Source: Sediminibacterium magnilacihabitans (lineage in GTDB: Bacteria > Bacteroidota > Bacteroidia > Chitinophagales > Chitinophagaceae). From it: a DNA stretch of 64,000 nucleotides. Under the pieces are notes generated by a model. It saw nothing but the letters and a program-made list of their open reading frames with translations. It did not search any database and was not told the origin of the DNA. Below are positions 1-7,772 of this stretch, one piece after another. Both the position numbers and the translations under genes were made by a program. The number at the start of each line of letters is the position of its first letter. The first letter of the stretch is position 1. The DNA is taken from positions 42,786 to 106,785 of the forward strand of contig PVEQ01000012.1 in the NCBI GenBank assembly GCA_002973575.1. Reading direction: 5' to 3'.

Positions 1-120
1 TTCGGGGCCCATTGTTTTAAGCGCTTTCTCTACACTGCGGTAGCCGCCTTCACGGCGGTACACATCGTAGTAGCGGATGCCTTCTACATGGGCTTTTTCT
101 AATAATAATTTCTTACTCAT
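1..120 (-). CDS. nuoF: NADH-quinone oxidoreductase subunit F, N-terminal fragment (cut by window edge)
   Basis: The reverse strand from 120 reads 40 codons beginning MSKKLLLEKAHVEGIRYYDV and continuing past base 1. NuoF carries the FMN and NADH sites and the N3 [4Fe-4S] cluster of the complex I peripheral arm, but those parts lie outside the window. The assignment rests on the N-terminal sequence and on position: it is the next gene after nuoE in a minus-strand nuo operon, where NuoF is expected. It starts 42 bases after the stop of the secreted SnoaL-like gene that separates it from nuoE. Only the 5' end is visible, so completeness cannot be judged. Confidence 0.85.
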   Translation of the reverse strand, partial: MSKKLLLEKAHVEGIRYYDVYRREGGYRSVEKALKTMGPE

Positions 121-162
121 TTCCGTTTATTTCTTCAACTCACAATTAAACATAACATCCCG

Positions 163-600
163 TTAGGGTAACTTAACAGCCTGGCGGGCCACAAGACGCC
201 ATAATTTTCCAATCTTCATCCAGGTTTGCAACACCCCCAGGTGCAACACACCTTCTTTACCGTTCTCGAATGTCTTTGCCTTCAGTTCATGTCTCGAAAC
301 GGCAGTATTGCCTTCGAAAAAAACAGTGGCATTTTCCATCCTGAAATCACCGTAAGTAGTTGGACTGGACACTGCATGACGGATCATTTGCTGCTTGTTC
401 TCAATGAGTCCGCTTGAGTGGCCATACGTTACTTTTTCCGACAACAGCCTGTCTAACGTTGCACTGTCTCTTTTATCGAGGTCTGTAAAAACAGCTTTGT
501 TCAGTGCAGCGATATTGTTCAACACTTGTTTTTCCTGTGCTGTTTGCGCAGCAACGGCAAGCGTCATGAACAAGGCGCATATCGTGATCAGCTTTTTCAT
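163..600 (-). CDS. Secreted SnoaL/DUF4440-like (NTF2 fold) protein inserted in the nuo operon
   Basis: This 145-residue protein has a Sec signal peptide (MKKLITICALFMTLAVAAQT, cleavage likely after AAQ) and a mature domain resembling DUF4440/SnoaL-like NTF2-fold proteins: an N-terminal helix with a DLDKRDSATLDRLLSE stretch, then beta strands ending in a TWMKIGKLWRLVARQAV segment typical of the family. The fold is shared by enzymes and binding proteins, and no substrate can be inferred. Its ATG directly abuts the nuoE stop codon (TAA then ATG, no gap), so translational coupling is likely. An exported protein between two cytoplasmic complex I genes is unexpected. The fold call is by pattern recognition only. 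Confidence 0.75.
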   Translation of the reverse strand: MKKLITICALFMTLAVAAQTAQEKQVLNNIAALNKAVFTDLDKRDSATLDRLLSEKVTYGHSSGLIENKQQMIRHAVSSPTTYGDFRMENATVFFEGNTAVSRHELKAKTFENGKEGVLHLGVLQTWMKIGKLWRLVARQAVKLP

Positions 601-1098
601 TTAATTATGTATGGTTGCGTTTTTACGACAGTCTTCGATAATGGCATCCACCTTTGCTTTGGTAAGATGCTCACGATAAGTTTTCCCCATTTGCATCATC
701 GGTGCGTAGCCGCAGGCGCCCAGGCATTCTACCGTTTTCAGGGTGAACAAGCCATCACTGGTTGTTTCACCGGGTTTGATGCCCAGTTTTTCACCGATAT
801 ATGCAATGATATCATCGCTGCCATTCAACATACAGGGACCGGTCTGGCATACTTCAAACATATACTTACCTACTGGTTTGAGGTTGTACATGCTGTAGAA
901 AGTAGCCACTTCATACACTTCAATGGGATTGAGTTGCAGCAGTTCCGCCACATAATCCATGGCTTCGGCGCTCAACCATCCGCCAAAGCTGTCCTGCGCC
1001 AGGTGAAGCACAGGCAAGAGGGCGCTCTTCTGCTTTCCTTCCGGATAGCGGGCCACCAGTCGGTTGAATTCGGTTAATTGTTCTTCGTTAAACTTCAT
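601..1098 (-). CDS. nuoE: NADH-quinone oxidoreductase subunit E
   Basis: This 165-residue protein is the 24-kDa [2Fe-2S] subunit of complex I, which binds cluster N1a and pairs with NuoF in the NADH dehydrogenase module. The thioredoxin-like domain shows the four cluster cysteines, C84 and C89 (CQTGPC) and C125 and C129 (CLGAC). The N-terminal helical part contains the family segment VYEVATFYSMYNLKPVGKY. I place the start at the ATG at 1098 (MKFNEEQL); an in-frame TTG at 1116 would add six residues but lies in repeat-like intergenic sequence. It follows nuoD by 37 bases, and its stop abuts the next gene. Confidence 0.95.
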   Translation of the reverse strand: MKFNEEQLTEFNRLVARYPEGKQKSALLPVLHLAQDSFGGWLSAEAMDYVAELLQLNPIEVYEVATFYSMYNLKPVGKYMFEVCQTGPCMLNGSDDIIAYIGEKLGIKPGETTSDGLFTLKTVECLGACGYAPMMQMGKTYREHLTKAKVDAIIEDCRKNATIHN

Positions 1099-1135
1099 AT
1101 TCAATTCAACATTCAAAAGTCAGCATCAAAAAATA

Positions 1136-2362
1136 TTATGCATCCAGTTCTCCCGCGATCAGGTTCAGGCTACTCATTGTAACGATCGCATCGCTGAGCA
1201 TACTGTCTTTGATCAGTTCAGGATAAGCCTGGTAATAAATGAAACAAGGTCTTCTGAAATGCAGGCGGAATGGTGTACGGCCGCCATCGCTGATCAGGTA
1301 ATAGCCCAATTCGCCGTTGCCTCCCTCTACAGAATAGTACACTTCACCTTTCGGCATATCCACTTCTCCCATGATGATCTTGAAATGCCAGATCAGCGCT
1401 TCCATTTTGGTGTATACATCTTCTTTTTTAGGAAGATAGTATTCGGGCACATTGGCATGGTATACTTCCGCTTCCGCACCCTTGAATTCCTGTATCTTCC
1501 GGTATGCCTGTTCAATGATGCTGAGGCTCTGCCACATTTCGGCATTGCGCACCAGGAAGCGGTCGTAGTTATCGCCGGTATTTCCTACCGGAACGGTGAA
1601 ATCAAAATCTTCGTAACTGCTGTACGGCGTGTGTACGCGTACATCGTAATCAACACCCGCAGCGCGCAGGTTAGGACCGGTAAAACCATAGTTCAACGCT
1701 CTTTCAGCGCTGATGGCGCCACCACCCTGGGTACGTTCCATGAATATGCGGTTGCGGGCAAAGAGGTTTTCAAATTCCTTCAACACTTTGGGATATTCTT
1801 TCAGGAATTTCTCGAGCTTCGCAAACGCTGTATTTGTGAAATTCCTTTCAAAACCGCCAATACGCCCAATATTAGTAGTAAGGCGGGACCCACATACTTC
1901 TTCATATATCTCATAAATTAATTCGCGGTATTGCATCACATAGAGAAAGCCGGTATAGGCACCGGTATCTACCCCTACTATTGAATTACAAATGAGGTGG
2001 TCGGAAATGCGCGCCAGTTCCATGATGATCACGCGCAGGTAGTCTACACGTTTGGGTGTTTGTACACCCAGTAATTTTTCACAGGTAAGGTGCCAGCCCA
2101 TGTTGTTGATGGGACTGCTGCAATAATTCAACCTGTCTGTAATAGGTGTGATCTGGTACAACGGCCTGCGTTCGGCCAGTTTTTCAAATGCACGGTGGAT
2201 ATAACCTACCGTTTGATCTGTAGAAACGATCCGCTCGCCATCGAGCTCCATGATATTCTGGAACACACCATGCGTAGCCGGGTGAGTAGGCCCGACGTTG
2301 AGTGTGGTGGTCTGTTTTTCTATAGACCCTTCCGGTAGTTTGATATGTTGATTGGACAGCAT
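1136..2362 (-). CDS. nuoD: NADH-quinone oxidoreductase subunit D
   Basis: This 408-residue protein is the 49-kDa subunit of complex I, homologous to the large subunit of [NiFe] hydrogenases, and helps form the quinone site with NuoB. The sequence contains the family hallmarks LNVGPTHPATHGVF near the N-terminus, YIHRAFEKLAE, and the C-terminal PKGEVYYSVEGGNGELGYYL and FRRPCFIYYQAYPEL-type segments. Length is normal. It lies between nuoC and nuoE in the usual order; nuoC and nuoD are separate genes here, not the fused form of enterobacteria. The gap to nuoC is filled by short repeat-like sequence. Confidence 0.97.
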   Translation of the reverse strand: MLSNQHIKLPEGSIEKQTTTLNVGPTHPATHGVFQNIMELDGERIVSTDQTVGYIHRAFEKLAERRPLYQITPITDRLNYCSSPINNMGWHLTCEKLLGVQTPKRVDYLRVIIMELARISDHLICNSIVGVDTGAYTGFLYVMQYRELIYEIYEEVCGSRLTTNIGRIGGFERNFTNTAFAKLEKFLKEYPKVLKEFENLFARNRIFMERTQGGGAISAERALNYGFTGPNLRAAGVDYDVRVHTPYSSYEDFDFTVPVGNTGDNYDRFLVRNAEMWQSLSIIEQAYRKIQEFKGAEAEVYHANVPEYYLPKKEDVYTKMEALIWHFKIIMGEVDMPKGEVYYSVEGGNGELGYYLISDGGRTPFRLHFRRPCFIYYQAYPELIKDSMLSDAIVTMSSLNLIAGELDA

Positions 2363-2366
2363 TTCT

Positions 2367-2440
2367 TAGTTGATAGTTGTTAGTTGTCAGTTGTTAGAAG
2401 GTTTTCATTGAGCCATTGAGTATTGAGCAATTGCATCATT
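2367..2440. repeat. Short-word repeat cluster in the nuoC-nuoD gap
   Basis: Positions 2367-2398 consist of imperfect copies of a TTAGTTGT/TCAGTTGT word, followed at 2404-2440 by ATTGAGCAATTG-like words. The same words, in either orientation, recur in other gaps of this window (3553-3635, 13217-13238, 54883-54966). The unit length is irregular, so this is neither a CRISPR nor a clean tandem repeat. It lies inside an operon and is probably transcribed. Function unknown. Confidence 0.6.
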
Positions 2441-2443
2441 TAT

Positions 2444-2950
2444 TTACCCTCTCCCAAACATCTCATCATCTTTATCGATCCTCGTCTGGTCTTCCAGCGG
2501 ATATTCTTTTCTCATCGGGAAATAATCCATCTCATCTACATTCAATATCCTTTTCAGGTTGGGATGCCCAAGGAAGTTCACGCCGAAAAAATCATAGGTT
2601 TCCCTTTCCATCCAGTTGGCAGATGCAAAGAGCTGGGTAGCAGTGAACACATCGGGTGTGGTTACAGATGTAAACACTTTGAAACGTATGCGTACATTGG
2701 CTTCCAGGTTATGCAGGTGGTATACAACAGCCAGTTCCTTTCCTTTTGCTTCAGGATAGTTCACTGCGCAGAGATCTGTCAGGAAGCGGAACTGTAATTC
2801 CGGTTCATCGTATAGGAACTGCAATACTTTCAGGTTTTGTTCTTTCGGGGCTTCGAAGCTGAGCATGCCGTAATTTTCTTCGAACGTCAGTGTTTCTGTG
2901 CCGAACTTTTCCGTCAGTCGTTGTTGAATGTATTCGTTGCTTAATCCCAT
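2444..2950 (-). CDS. nuoC: NADH-quinone oxidoreductase subunit C
   Basis: This 168-residue protein is the 30-kDa subunit of complex I, part of the connecting module with NuoB and NuoD. The C-terminal half carries the family signature: WMERETYDFFGVNFLGHPNL, then YPLEDQTRIDKDDEMFGRG. The open frame extends upstream into nuoB, but the ATG at 2950 (MGLSNEYIQQRL) gives the normal family length and lies 8 bases after the nuoB stop, so I chose it. Confidence 0.94.
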   Translation of the reverse strand: MGLSNEYIQQRLTEKFGTETLTFEENYGMLSFEAPKEQNLKVLQFLYDEPELQFRFLTDLCAVNYPEAKGKELAVVYHLHNLEANVRIRFKVFTSVTTPDVFTATQLFASANWMERETYDFFGVNFLGHPNLKRILNVDEMDYFPMRKEYPLEDQTRIDKDDEMFGRG

Positions 2951-2958
2951 AATTTCTA

Positions 2959-3546
2959 TTACTGTATTCCGTATTCGTTCATCAATGCTTTGTATTGCTC
3001 GCTGTTCCTTCTGCGGATACTTTCCTGTCCTACCAGGTCCTGTATTTTCATGAATCCGTCGAGGATCGCTTCGGGGCGGGGCGGGCATCCGGGCACATAC
3101 ACATCTACAGGTATCACCTGGTCGATGCCCTGTAACACACTGTAAGTATCGAATATACCGCCACTGGAAGCGCAGGCACCTACGGCCATCACCCAACGTG
3201 GTTCAGCCATTTGCAGGTATACCTGGCGCAATACCGGGCCCATTTTTTTAGCAATGGTTCCCATGACCATCAACAGGTCGCACTGGCGGGGAGAAAAACC
3301 CACGCGCTCTGCACCAAAACGGGCAAAGTCGTAATGTGAACCCATGGTAGCCATGAATTCAATACCACAACAGGAAGTAGCGAACGGCAGGGGCCACAAT
3401 GAATTTTTGCGGGCCAATCCTACCACACTGCTCAGGTTGGTGGTAAAAAATCCTTCTCCTGAATAACCTTCGGGTGCTTCTGCCACGGCAACTGCATCGC
3501 CCAGCATGGCTTCTTTCGGATGAATATTAAATCGTACGGGACGCAT
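2959..3546 (-). CDS. nuoB: NADH-quinone oxidoreductase subunit B
   Basis: This 195-residue protein is the 20-kDa (PSST) subunit that carries cluster N2, the last iron-sulfur cluster before quinone. All four N2 ligands are visible: tandem cysteines C59-C60 (TSCCGIEFM), C125 (VGACASSGG) and C154 (PGCPPRPEA). The start is the ATG at 3546 (MRPVRFN). An in-frame TTG at 3561 exists but lies in AT-rich repeat sequence. Spacing to nuoC is 8 bases. Confidence 0.96.
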   Translation of the reverse strand: MRPVRFNIHPKEAMLGDAVAVAEAPEGYSGEGFFTTNLSSVVGLARKNSLWPLPFATSCCGIEFMATMGSHYDFARFGAERVGFSPRQCDLLMVMGTIAKKMGPVLRQVYLQMAEPRWVMAVGACASSGGIFDTYSVLQGIDQVIPVDVYVPGCPPRPEAILDGFMKIQDLVGQESIRRRNSEQYKALMNEYGIQ

Positions 3547-3552
3547 AATTAA

Positions 3553-3635
3553 ATTTGACAATTTGGCAATTCAACAATTTGACAATTCATTAATGTTAGT
3601 CATCATTCTAAGAACTGACAACTAACATCCAACAA
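3553..3635. repeat. Short-word repeat cluster in the nuoA-nuoB gap
   Basis: The gap between nuoA and nuoB holds successive imperfect copies of a CAATTTGACAATT word (3553-3590), followed by GTTAGTCATC and ACTGACAACTAACATCC words (3595-3630). The first word family reappears, as ACAATTCGGCAATTCGACAATT, in the inverted repeat after porT; the second reappears near 2367 and 13217. No ORF and no recognisable regulatory element. Confidence 0.6.
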
Positions 3636-3639
3636 CCCC

Positions 3640-4041
3640 TTAATCTTCCCATTTCAATGCTCCTCTCTTGATGATATAGATGAATCCTACTATAAAAAAA
3701 GCAACGAACATCAACACTGCACTGAAACCAGCCCAGCCTAACTCCTTAAAAATAACAGCGTAAGGGTAGAAAAAGATCACTTCCACATCAAATAAAACGA
3801 ACAGGATGGCTACCAGGAAGTATTTGATGGCCATGGGCTGACGGGCATCTCCGTGGCTCTCGATACCACTGGCGAAAGTTTCCAGTTTATCTGCTGTTTT
3901 ACGTTTAGGTCCCACCCACTGAGAAACACCGATCATGGTGGCCACAAAACCGGCGGCGAAAATCAACTGTATCCCGATAGGTAAATAATTGGCGGCGGAA
4001 TTGGAATGGCCGGCATCTGACAGCAAAAAAAGCCAGTTCAT
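3640..4041 (-). CDS. nuoA: NADH-quinone oxidoreductase subunit A
   Basis: This 133-residue membrane subunit of complex I has three predicted transmembrane helices. Diagnostic segments are KLETFASGIESHGDARQPM in the loop and KYFLVAILFVLFDVEVIFFY in the second helix, with the conserved acidic residues of the NuoA/ND3 family. The start is the ATG at 4041 (MNWLFLL); an upstream in-frame codon at 4065 would add eight residues. It is the first gene of the nuo operon in this window, about 50 bases downstream of a strong hairpin that ends the preceding transcript. Confidence 0.95.
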   Translation of the reverse strand: MNWLFLLSDAGHSNSAANYLPIGIQLIFAAGFVATMIGVSQWVGPKRKTADKLETFASGIESHGDARQPMAIKYFLVAILFVLFDVEVIFFYPYAVIFKELGWAGFSAVLMFVAFFIVGFIYIIKRGALKWED

Positions 4042-4091
4042 GTTAAAACATTGATTGAAAAGCAAAAATAAGCTTGTGAGGCATATAAACG

Positions 4092-4120
4092 AAAAACTCC
4101 CCGCTTCAGGGGAGTTTTTT
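4092..4120 (-). terminator. Bidirectional-looking intrinsic terminator between the TPR gene and nuoA
   Basis: A perfect GC-rich stem, ACTCCCC and GGGGAGT around a GCTTCA loop, is flanked by A5 on one side and T6 on the other, so both strands read as hairpin plus T-tract. On the minus strand it follows the TPR gene stop by 16 bases and precedes nuoA, isolating the nuo operon from the upstream cluster. Confidence 0.85.
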
Positions 4121-4135
4121 CTTTATTATTTCTGG

Positions 4136-5899
4136 TTATTTGGGCGAACCGGCACTGTTTCTGTGGCCGGTAGCCGCTGTACCCGTGCTGCTGGTTGGTT
4201 TATTACCAGGCTTGGTTGGCTGCTTGGCCTTGTTCAGTGCATCTGAAATGGTGTTCTTGGTATCTGTAGCATACTTGTTCTCTTCACCAGGTTCAGGATA
4301 TAAAAGCAACATTTTATCTGTTACCTCCAACGCTTTATCTAATTCTTTCGACTTATTTACAAAATATTGTAGCCTGTAATAAAGATTAAGGAATATTTGG
4401 CGTTTGTTCTTTTCTTTATCTTTTGAATAGAATGAATCCAGGTAATCAAGTGATTCAAGTGCAGTTCCCTTAGAAGTATCTGGATCAGAAGATAGGGCCG
4501 CACGCTTCAGGAAAATATAAGGCTGCGGCTTATCGGGAAATGCCGCCAGGTATTTTTTTCCAAGATCTATTGCCAGTGCATAATCTTTTGCATTGATGGC
4601 AGTGCTGGTGAATTTATAGTATTCAAATTCACCCATAGTCCCCCCTTTTAGTTCCTGTTGTTTCTGCAACCACTTTAATTCATCACCATACATTTTTGCT
4701 TTTGCAAAAAGTTCGGCTGCCTGCCCCATATAGCTAATCCTGTTCGCTTTGGCAGTATCGCCAGCAATAGCTTTTTCCAGGTATGATACTGCTGTCGCCT
4801 CACTACCAGGAAATTTAGAGAATACTTTCACAGCCAGTTCATAGTCTGTCGGTTGAAACTCGGACTGAGGTGCAGAAGTAAAGAATTTCTCCAGGTATGA
4901 TTTGGCTTTCAAAGAATCGCCCAATCTGTCGTAGTTGTAAGCATACAGGATACTTAACCTGGGCAAAGCAGTAAATCCGGTTGAAGTTTCCAAATCTTTG
5001 GCTTTAGCGAGACTTTCATTGTATCTGCCGGCACGGAACAGGTAATCTGCCAGGAAATATTCGTTCTTGGGATCTTTATCGGCTGTATTTACATATTTGT
5101 CGAGGTAGTCCTTTGCCTTGTTCACATCTTTATCTGAATAGTAGCCGTACAGGGCCAGGTATACTGGAGGGAAAGAAGGGTCGATGGCAATAGCTTCATT
5201 ATAATATTGTTCCAACAAGTCTTTGTTGTTCTGGCTCTGGTAAATTTTTCCTATTTTATATTTGGGCAATGGACTTTTCGGGTCACGGCCAGCTGCTTCC
5301 ATATAAGCTTTTACCGCTTCGCCGCCATTCTCTCCTCCCATTTTCTGGTAGTTAATACCTATATTGATAAAGATATCAGGATTAGTAAGATCGATAGCTG
5401 CAGCTTGTTTCAGTTTGTCGATCGCATAAACGGGATCGCCTATTTTGCTGTCGCCATCGGCATTCGCACGGCCAATCGCATCCAGGATGGCGGCATTGGG
5501 CTTGCCTTTGTTCTTACCCCTTGTTTCGGTTGAAGCAGTAATTGCCTGCTCGAATTTTTGTTTGGCAGCATTAATATCTCCGCCAGACAGCAAGTCGAGG
5601 TGGGCAACGCCTACTACCAGCCAGGGATCGCTTCCAACATCCTGCAGTCCTTTCTGGTAAACAGCCCTTGCCTCTGCAATATCTTCTTTGGTAAGATCCC
5701 TGTTACGGGAGATCAGGGATTGTCCATACCAGTAAATCGCTTGCGGATCTTTTGGATTGGCGTCATACAGCTTCTTGAGGATGTCCCTGGCTGTGTTGTT
5801 CTTTTGGTAGTTGAGGTCCTTGATACCCTCAGCCAACTGCGCTATCACACACTGCCCAATAAGCAATGCAGTAAACAACAGTGATACGGTCTTCTTCAT
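4136..5899 (-). CDS. Secreted tetratricopeptide repeat protein
   Basis: This 587-residue protein has a signal peptide (MKKTVSLLFTALLIGQCVIA). The rest is helical repeat with many TPR-like units, for example NPKDPQAIYWYGQSLI, NPDIFINIGINYQKMGGENG and SPLPKYKIGKIYQSQNNKDL. The last 25 or so residues are low-complexity (Pro/Ser/Thr/Gly-rich tail, TGTAATGHRNSAGSPK). It is probably periplasmic. It follows the PstS-like lipoprotein and a two-helix membrane protein on the same strand. Similar TPR plus PstS-like pairs occur near TonB/ExbBD genes in other Bacteroidota, but no exb genes are visible here, so a link to energy transduction is inference. Confidence 0.8.
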   Translation of the reverse strand: MKKTVSLLFTALLIGQCVIAQLAEGIKDLNYQKNNTARDILKKLYDANPKDPQAIYWYGQSLISRNRDLTKEDIAEARAVYQKGLQDVGSDPWLVVGVAHLDLLSGGDINAAKQKFEQAITASTETRGKNKGKPNAAILDAIGRANADGDSKIGDPVYAIDKLKQAAAIDLTNPDIFINIGINYQKMGGENGGEAVKAYMEAAGRDPKSPLPKYKIGKIYQSQNNKDLLEQYYNEAIAIDPSFPPVYLALYGYYSDKDVNKAKDYLDKYVNTADKDPKNEYFLADYLFRAGRYNESLAKAKDLETSTGFTALPRLSILYAYNYDRLGDSLKAKSYLEKFFTSAPQSEFQPTDYELAVKVFSKFPGSEATAVSYLEKAIAGDTAKANRISYMGQAAELFAKAKMYGDELKWLQKQQELKGGTMGEFEYYKFTSTAINAKDYALAIDLGKKYLAAFPDKPQPYIFLKRAALSSDPDTSKGTALESLDYLDSFYSKDKEKNKRQIFLNLYYRLQYFVNKSKELDKALEVTDKMLLLYPEPGEENKYATDTKNTISDALNKAKQPTKPGNKPTSSTGTAATGHRNSAGSPK

Positions 5900-5923
5900 T
5901 TGGTTTGCTTTTATATTGATTGG

Positions 5924-6844
5924 TTAATCACTTTCTTTGATCATTCCGCGCCGTTGATCAAAACCCATTTTAGCCGGCGCCAGGAACGCTCTTCTGAAAA
6001 TCAGTTGTCCTCTTTCCATGCTCATGAAATTCATGAATCCTGTTCCGAGTCCCGCTGCATTCTCTTTCAGTATATAATACAAGGGGCGTGCCAACGGATA
6101 TTCTCCATGCGTAATGCTGGCCTGTGAAGGTTTTGTGAAAAGATCTCTTTCCTTACACAACACACATTCTACCAAACCCAGCCTGATCGTTTTCAGGTAC
6201 TCCACCTGTTTAGGATCATATCCATCCCCCACCCAACTCTGTCCAACAAAACCTACCACATCGCTTCTTTTAGATACGAGATCTATTACAGCCTGGCTGC
6301 CTTGTGCAGCTACTACATTCACACCAAAAGAAGCGCCCTTCAAAATACTGTCCTGTAAAAAACGCACGGTGCTGGTGGCATTCTCTCCATCCATCACCGC
6401 TGTTAATTTTTCTTTTCCGCTCAATATATCTTTCAGTCTCGCCATCGTAAACACACTGTCTTTCGATGCGCGGTTAATGATCACCGCTACTGCATCATAA
6501 GCCAGTGGTGCAAACTGTGGCCTGAATGACAACTTATCTCCATAATAAACCTGCTCCTTTTCTGTCAATCCCCTTGCTACAATGATCATCCGCGTACTAT
6601 CTGACTGCAAATCCCTGAAACAAGCTGCTTCGGGTTTGTACGATACATTGATCTTTGTGTTAGGGAATGATGCGTGATGCACCCTTAACTGCTCTTCAAT
6701 GACCGGTTTGAAACTTTCATCCACACTGATATTGATCGTTCCCTGTTCGGGGGTATCTCTTGTATCTGTTCCCGGCCTGGATTTACAACCTGCCCCTGTC
6801 AGCATCAACAACAAACAACCAGCGTATATCAGTCCTTTCTTCAT
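5924..6844 (-). CDS. PstS-like substrate-binding lipoprotein
   Basis: This 306-residue protein has a lipoprotein signal (LTGAGCKS, lipidated Cys20) followed by a periplasmic binding fold like the PstS/PBP-like family: GTINISVDESFKPVIEEQL at the mature N-terminus, VAVIINRASKDSVFTMARLKDILSG in the middle and the typical YPLARPLYYILK near the C-terminus. True PstS proteins bind phosphate, but the partner permease genes pstC/A/B are absent here, so transport of phosphate is not supported. It sits between a small membrane protein (3 bases upstream) and the TPR gene (24 bases downstream), so the three are probably one operon. Confidence 0.8.
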   Translation of the reverse strand: MKKGLIYAGCLLLMLTGAGCKSRPGTDTRDTPEQGTINISVDESFKPVIEEQLRVHHASFPNTKINVSYKPEAACFRDLQSDSTRMIIVARGLTEKEQVYYGDKLSFRPQFAPLAYDAVAVIINRASKDSVFTMARLKDILSGKEKLTAVMDGENATSTVRFLQDSILKGASFGVNVVAAQGSQAVIDLVSKRSDVVGFVGQSWVGDGYDPKQVEYLKTIRLGLVECVLCKERDLFTKPSQASITHGEYPLARPLYYILKENAAGLGTGFMNFMSMERGQLIFRRAFLAPAKMGFDQRRGMIKESD

Positions 6845-6847
6845 CTA

Positions 6848-7081
6848 CTAATAATCATTCTTGAATCCCCTGTACAACCGGAACCCTCCATACAGCAGGC
6901 AGAGCCCGCCGAAGAGATACCGGAACGTGTTATCAATTCCCAAAAATTGCTCAATGTTGAATTTAGCCGCTCCCAGCATCACTACAGCCATTCCAAGAAT
7001 CAATAGGGCCATTGTAAAGTCATAAATACGACGCATCAAAGTATAACTTTTACGTCGTTTATCTCTCAGCTCGTTCTCCAT
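6848..7081 (-). CDS. Small two-helix membrane protein, unknown function
   Basis: This 77-residue protein has a basic N-terminus (ELRDKRRKSYTLMRRIYD) and two predicted transmembrane segments, FTMALLILGMAVVMLGAA and YLFGGLCLLYGGFRLY. The positive N-terminus suggests both termini are cytoplasmic. It is probably co-transcribed with the PstS-like lipoprotein gene 3 bases downstream. I do not recognise a named family. Confidence 0.7.
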   Translation of the reverse strand: MENELRDKRRKSYTLMRRIYDFTMALLILGMAVVMLGAAKFNIEQFLGIDNTFRYLFGGLCLLYGGFRLYRGFKNDY

Positions 7082-7263
7082 TTAACAAAAAGTTGAACCC
7101 AGGGGCGGGCAATTTAGTTAATAATTGTATTCGCTACACATTAAAAAATCATGCATTTTTCGAAAACCCGCATTTCATTATTAAGATGCAGGGGGCCAGT
7201 ATTTTCCATAATGCATAAAATCTCATGTCTGCCCGCCACAGAGCCAGATTGGCCGCAGGCTAT

Positions 7264-7271
7264 TATCTTTG
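7264..7271 (+). promoter_or_regulatory. Start-proximal -7 box (TATCTTTG)
   Basis: An exact match to the Bacteroidota -7 consensus TAnnTTTG lies four bases before the ATG of the phosphatase gene. With the usual distance from this box, transcription would begin at or next to the start codon, leaving no ribosome binding site. A TTGG lies at 7249-7252, slightly closer than the expected -33 element. Confidence 0.6.
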
Positions 7272-7275
7272 TGCT

Positions 7276-7746
7276 ATGAAGATACTGATGATATGCCTGG
7301 GTAATATTTGCCGCAGTCCGCTCGCAGAAGGTATTTTGCAGCAGAAGGCCGATTCACGGGGTTTGCGCTGGCAGATAGACAGCGCCGGCACTGCCGGGTA
7401 CCATGTAGGCGAACCACCTCATCATCTCTCGCAAAAAGTAGCGAAGCTGAACGGAATAGACATCAGTTCCCAGCAATGCCGGCAGTTTGCTGCCGAAGAC
7501 ATGGATGATTTTGATCGCATCTATGTTATGGATGTCGATAATTATGCCGAAGTAAAACGTATGAGTGGTCGTTATTGGCAGCCAGGTAAAGTATCGCTGT
7601 TACTGGATGAATTGTATCCCGGCGAAAAGAAGAGTGTACCCGACCCCTGGTATGGTACCGAAAAAGATTACCACGAAGTATTCGGGATGATCGATAAGGC
7701 CTGTGAGCAGATCATTTATAAATACGAGCCAGCATCCATTCATTAA
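7276..7746 (+). CDS. Low-molecular-weight protein tyrosine phosphatase
   Basis: This 156-residue protein starts directly with the catalytic P-loop: MKILMICLGNICRSP, with nucleophile C7 and R13 (CX5R). The general-acid loop VPDPWYG lies near residue 120. These are the complete active-site elements of the LMW-PTP family, which dephosphorylates phosphotyrosine proteins or small phosphoesters. An in-frame upstream start at 7225 is unlikely because the family begins at the P-loop strand. The gene is followed 26 bases later by hisS on the same strand. Confidence 0.92.
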   Translation: MKILMICLGNICRSPLAEGILQQKADSRGLRWQIDSAGTAGYHVGEPPHHLSQKVAKLNGIDISSQQCRQFAAEDMDDFDRIYVMDVDNYAEVKRMSGRYWQPGKVSLLLDELYPGEKKSVPDPWYGTEKDYHEVFGMIDKACEQIIYKYEPASIH

Positions 7747-7772
7747 TTCAACAATATTCAGATACTATTTTC

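Noticed and set aside
1064..1921. Long plus-strand frame opposite nuoD
   Set aside because: It lies wholly antisense to a clear complex I gene, and its product resembles no family; it is a codon-bias shadow.
2951..3196. Upstream extension of nuoC
   Set aside because: The extra 82 residues overlap nuoB in another frame and lack NuoC similarity; the ATG at 2950 gives the family length.
2367..3635. Possible CRISPR array from repeated words in the nuo operon
   Set aside because: The words have no fixed length or regular spacing, no unique spacers, and no cas genes are nearby.
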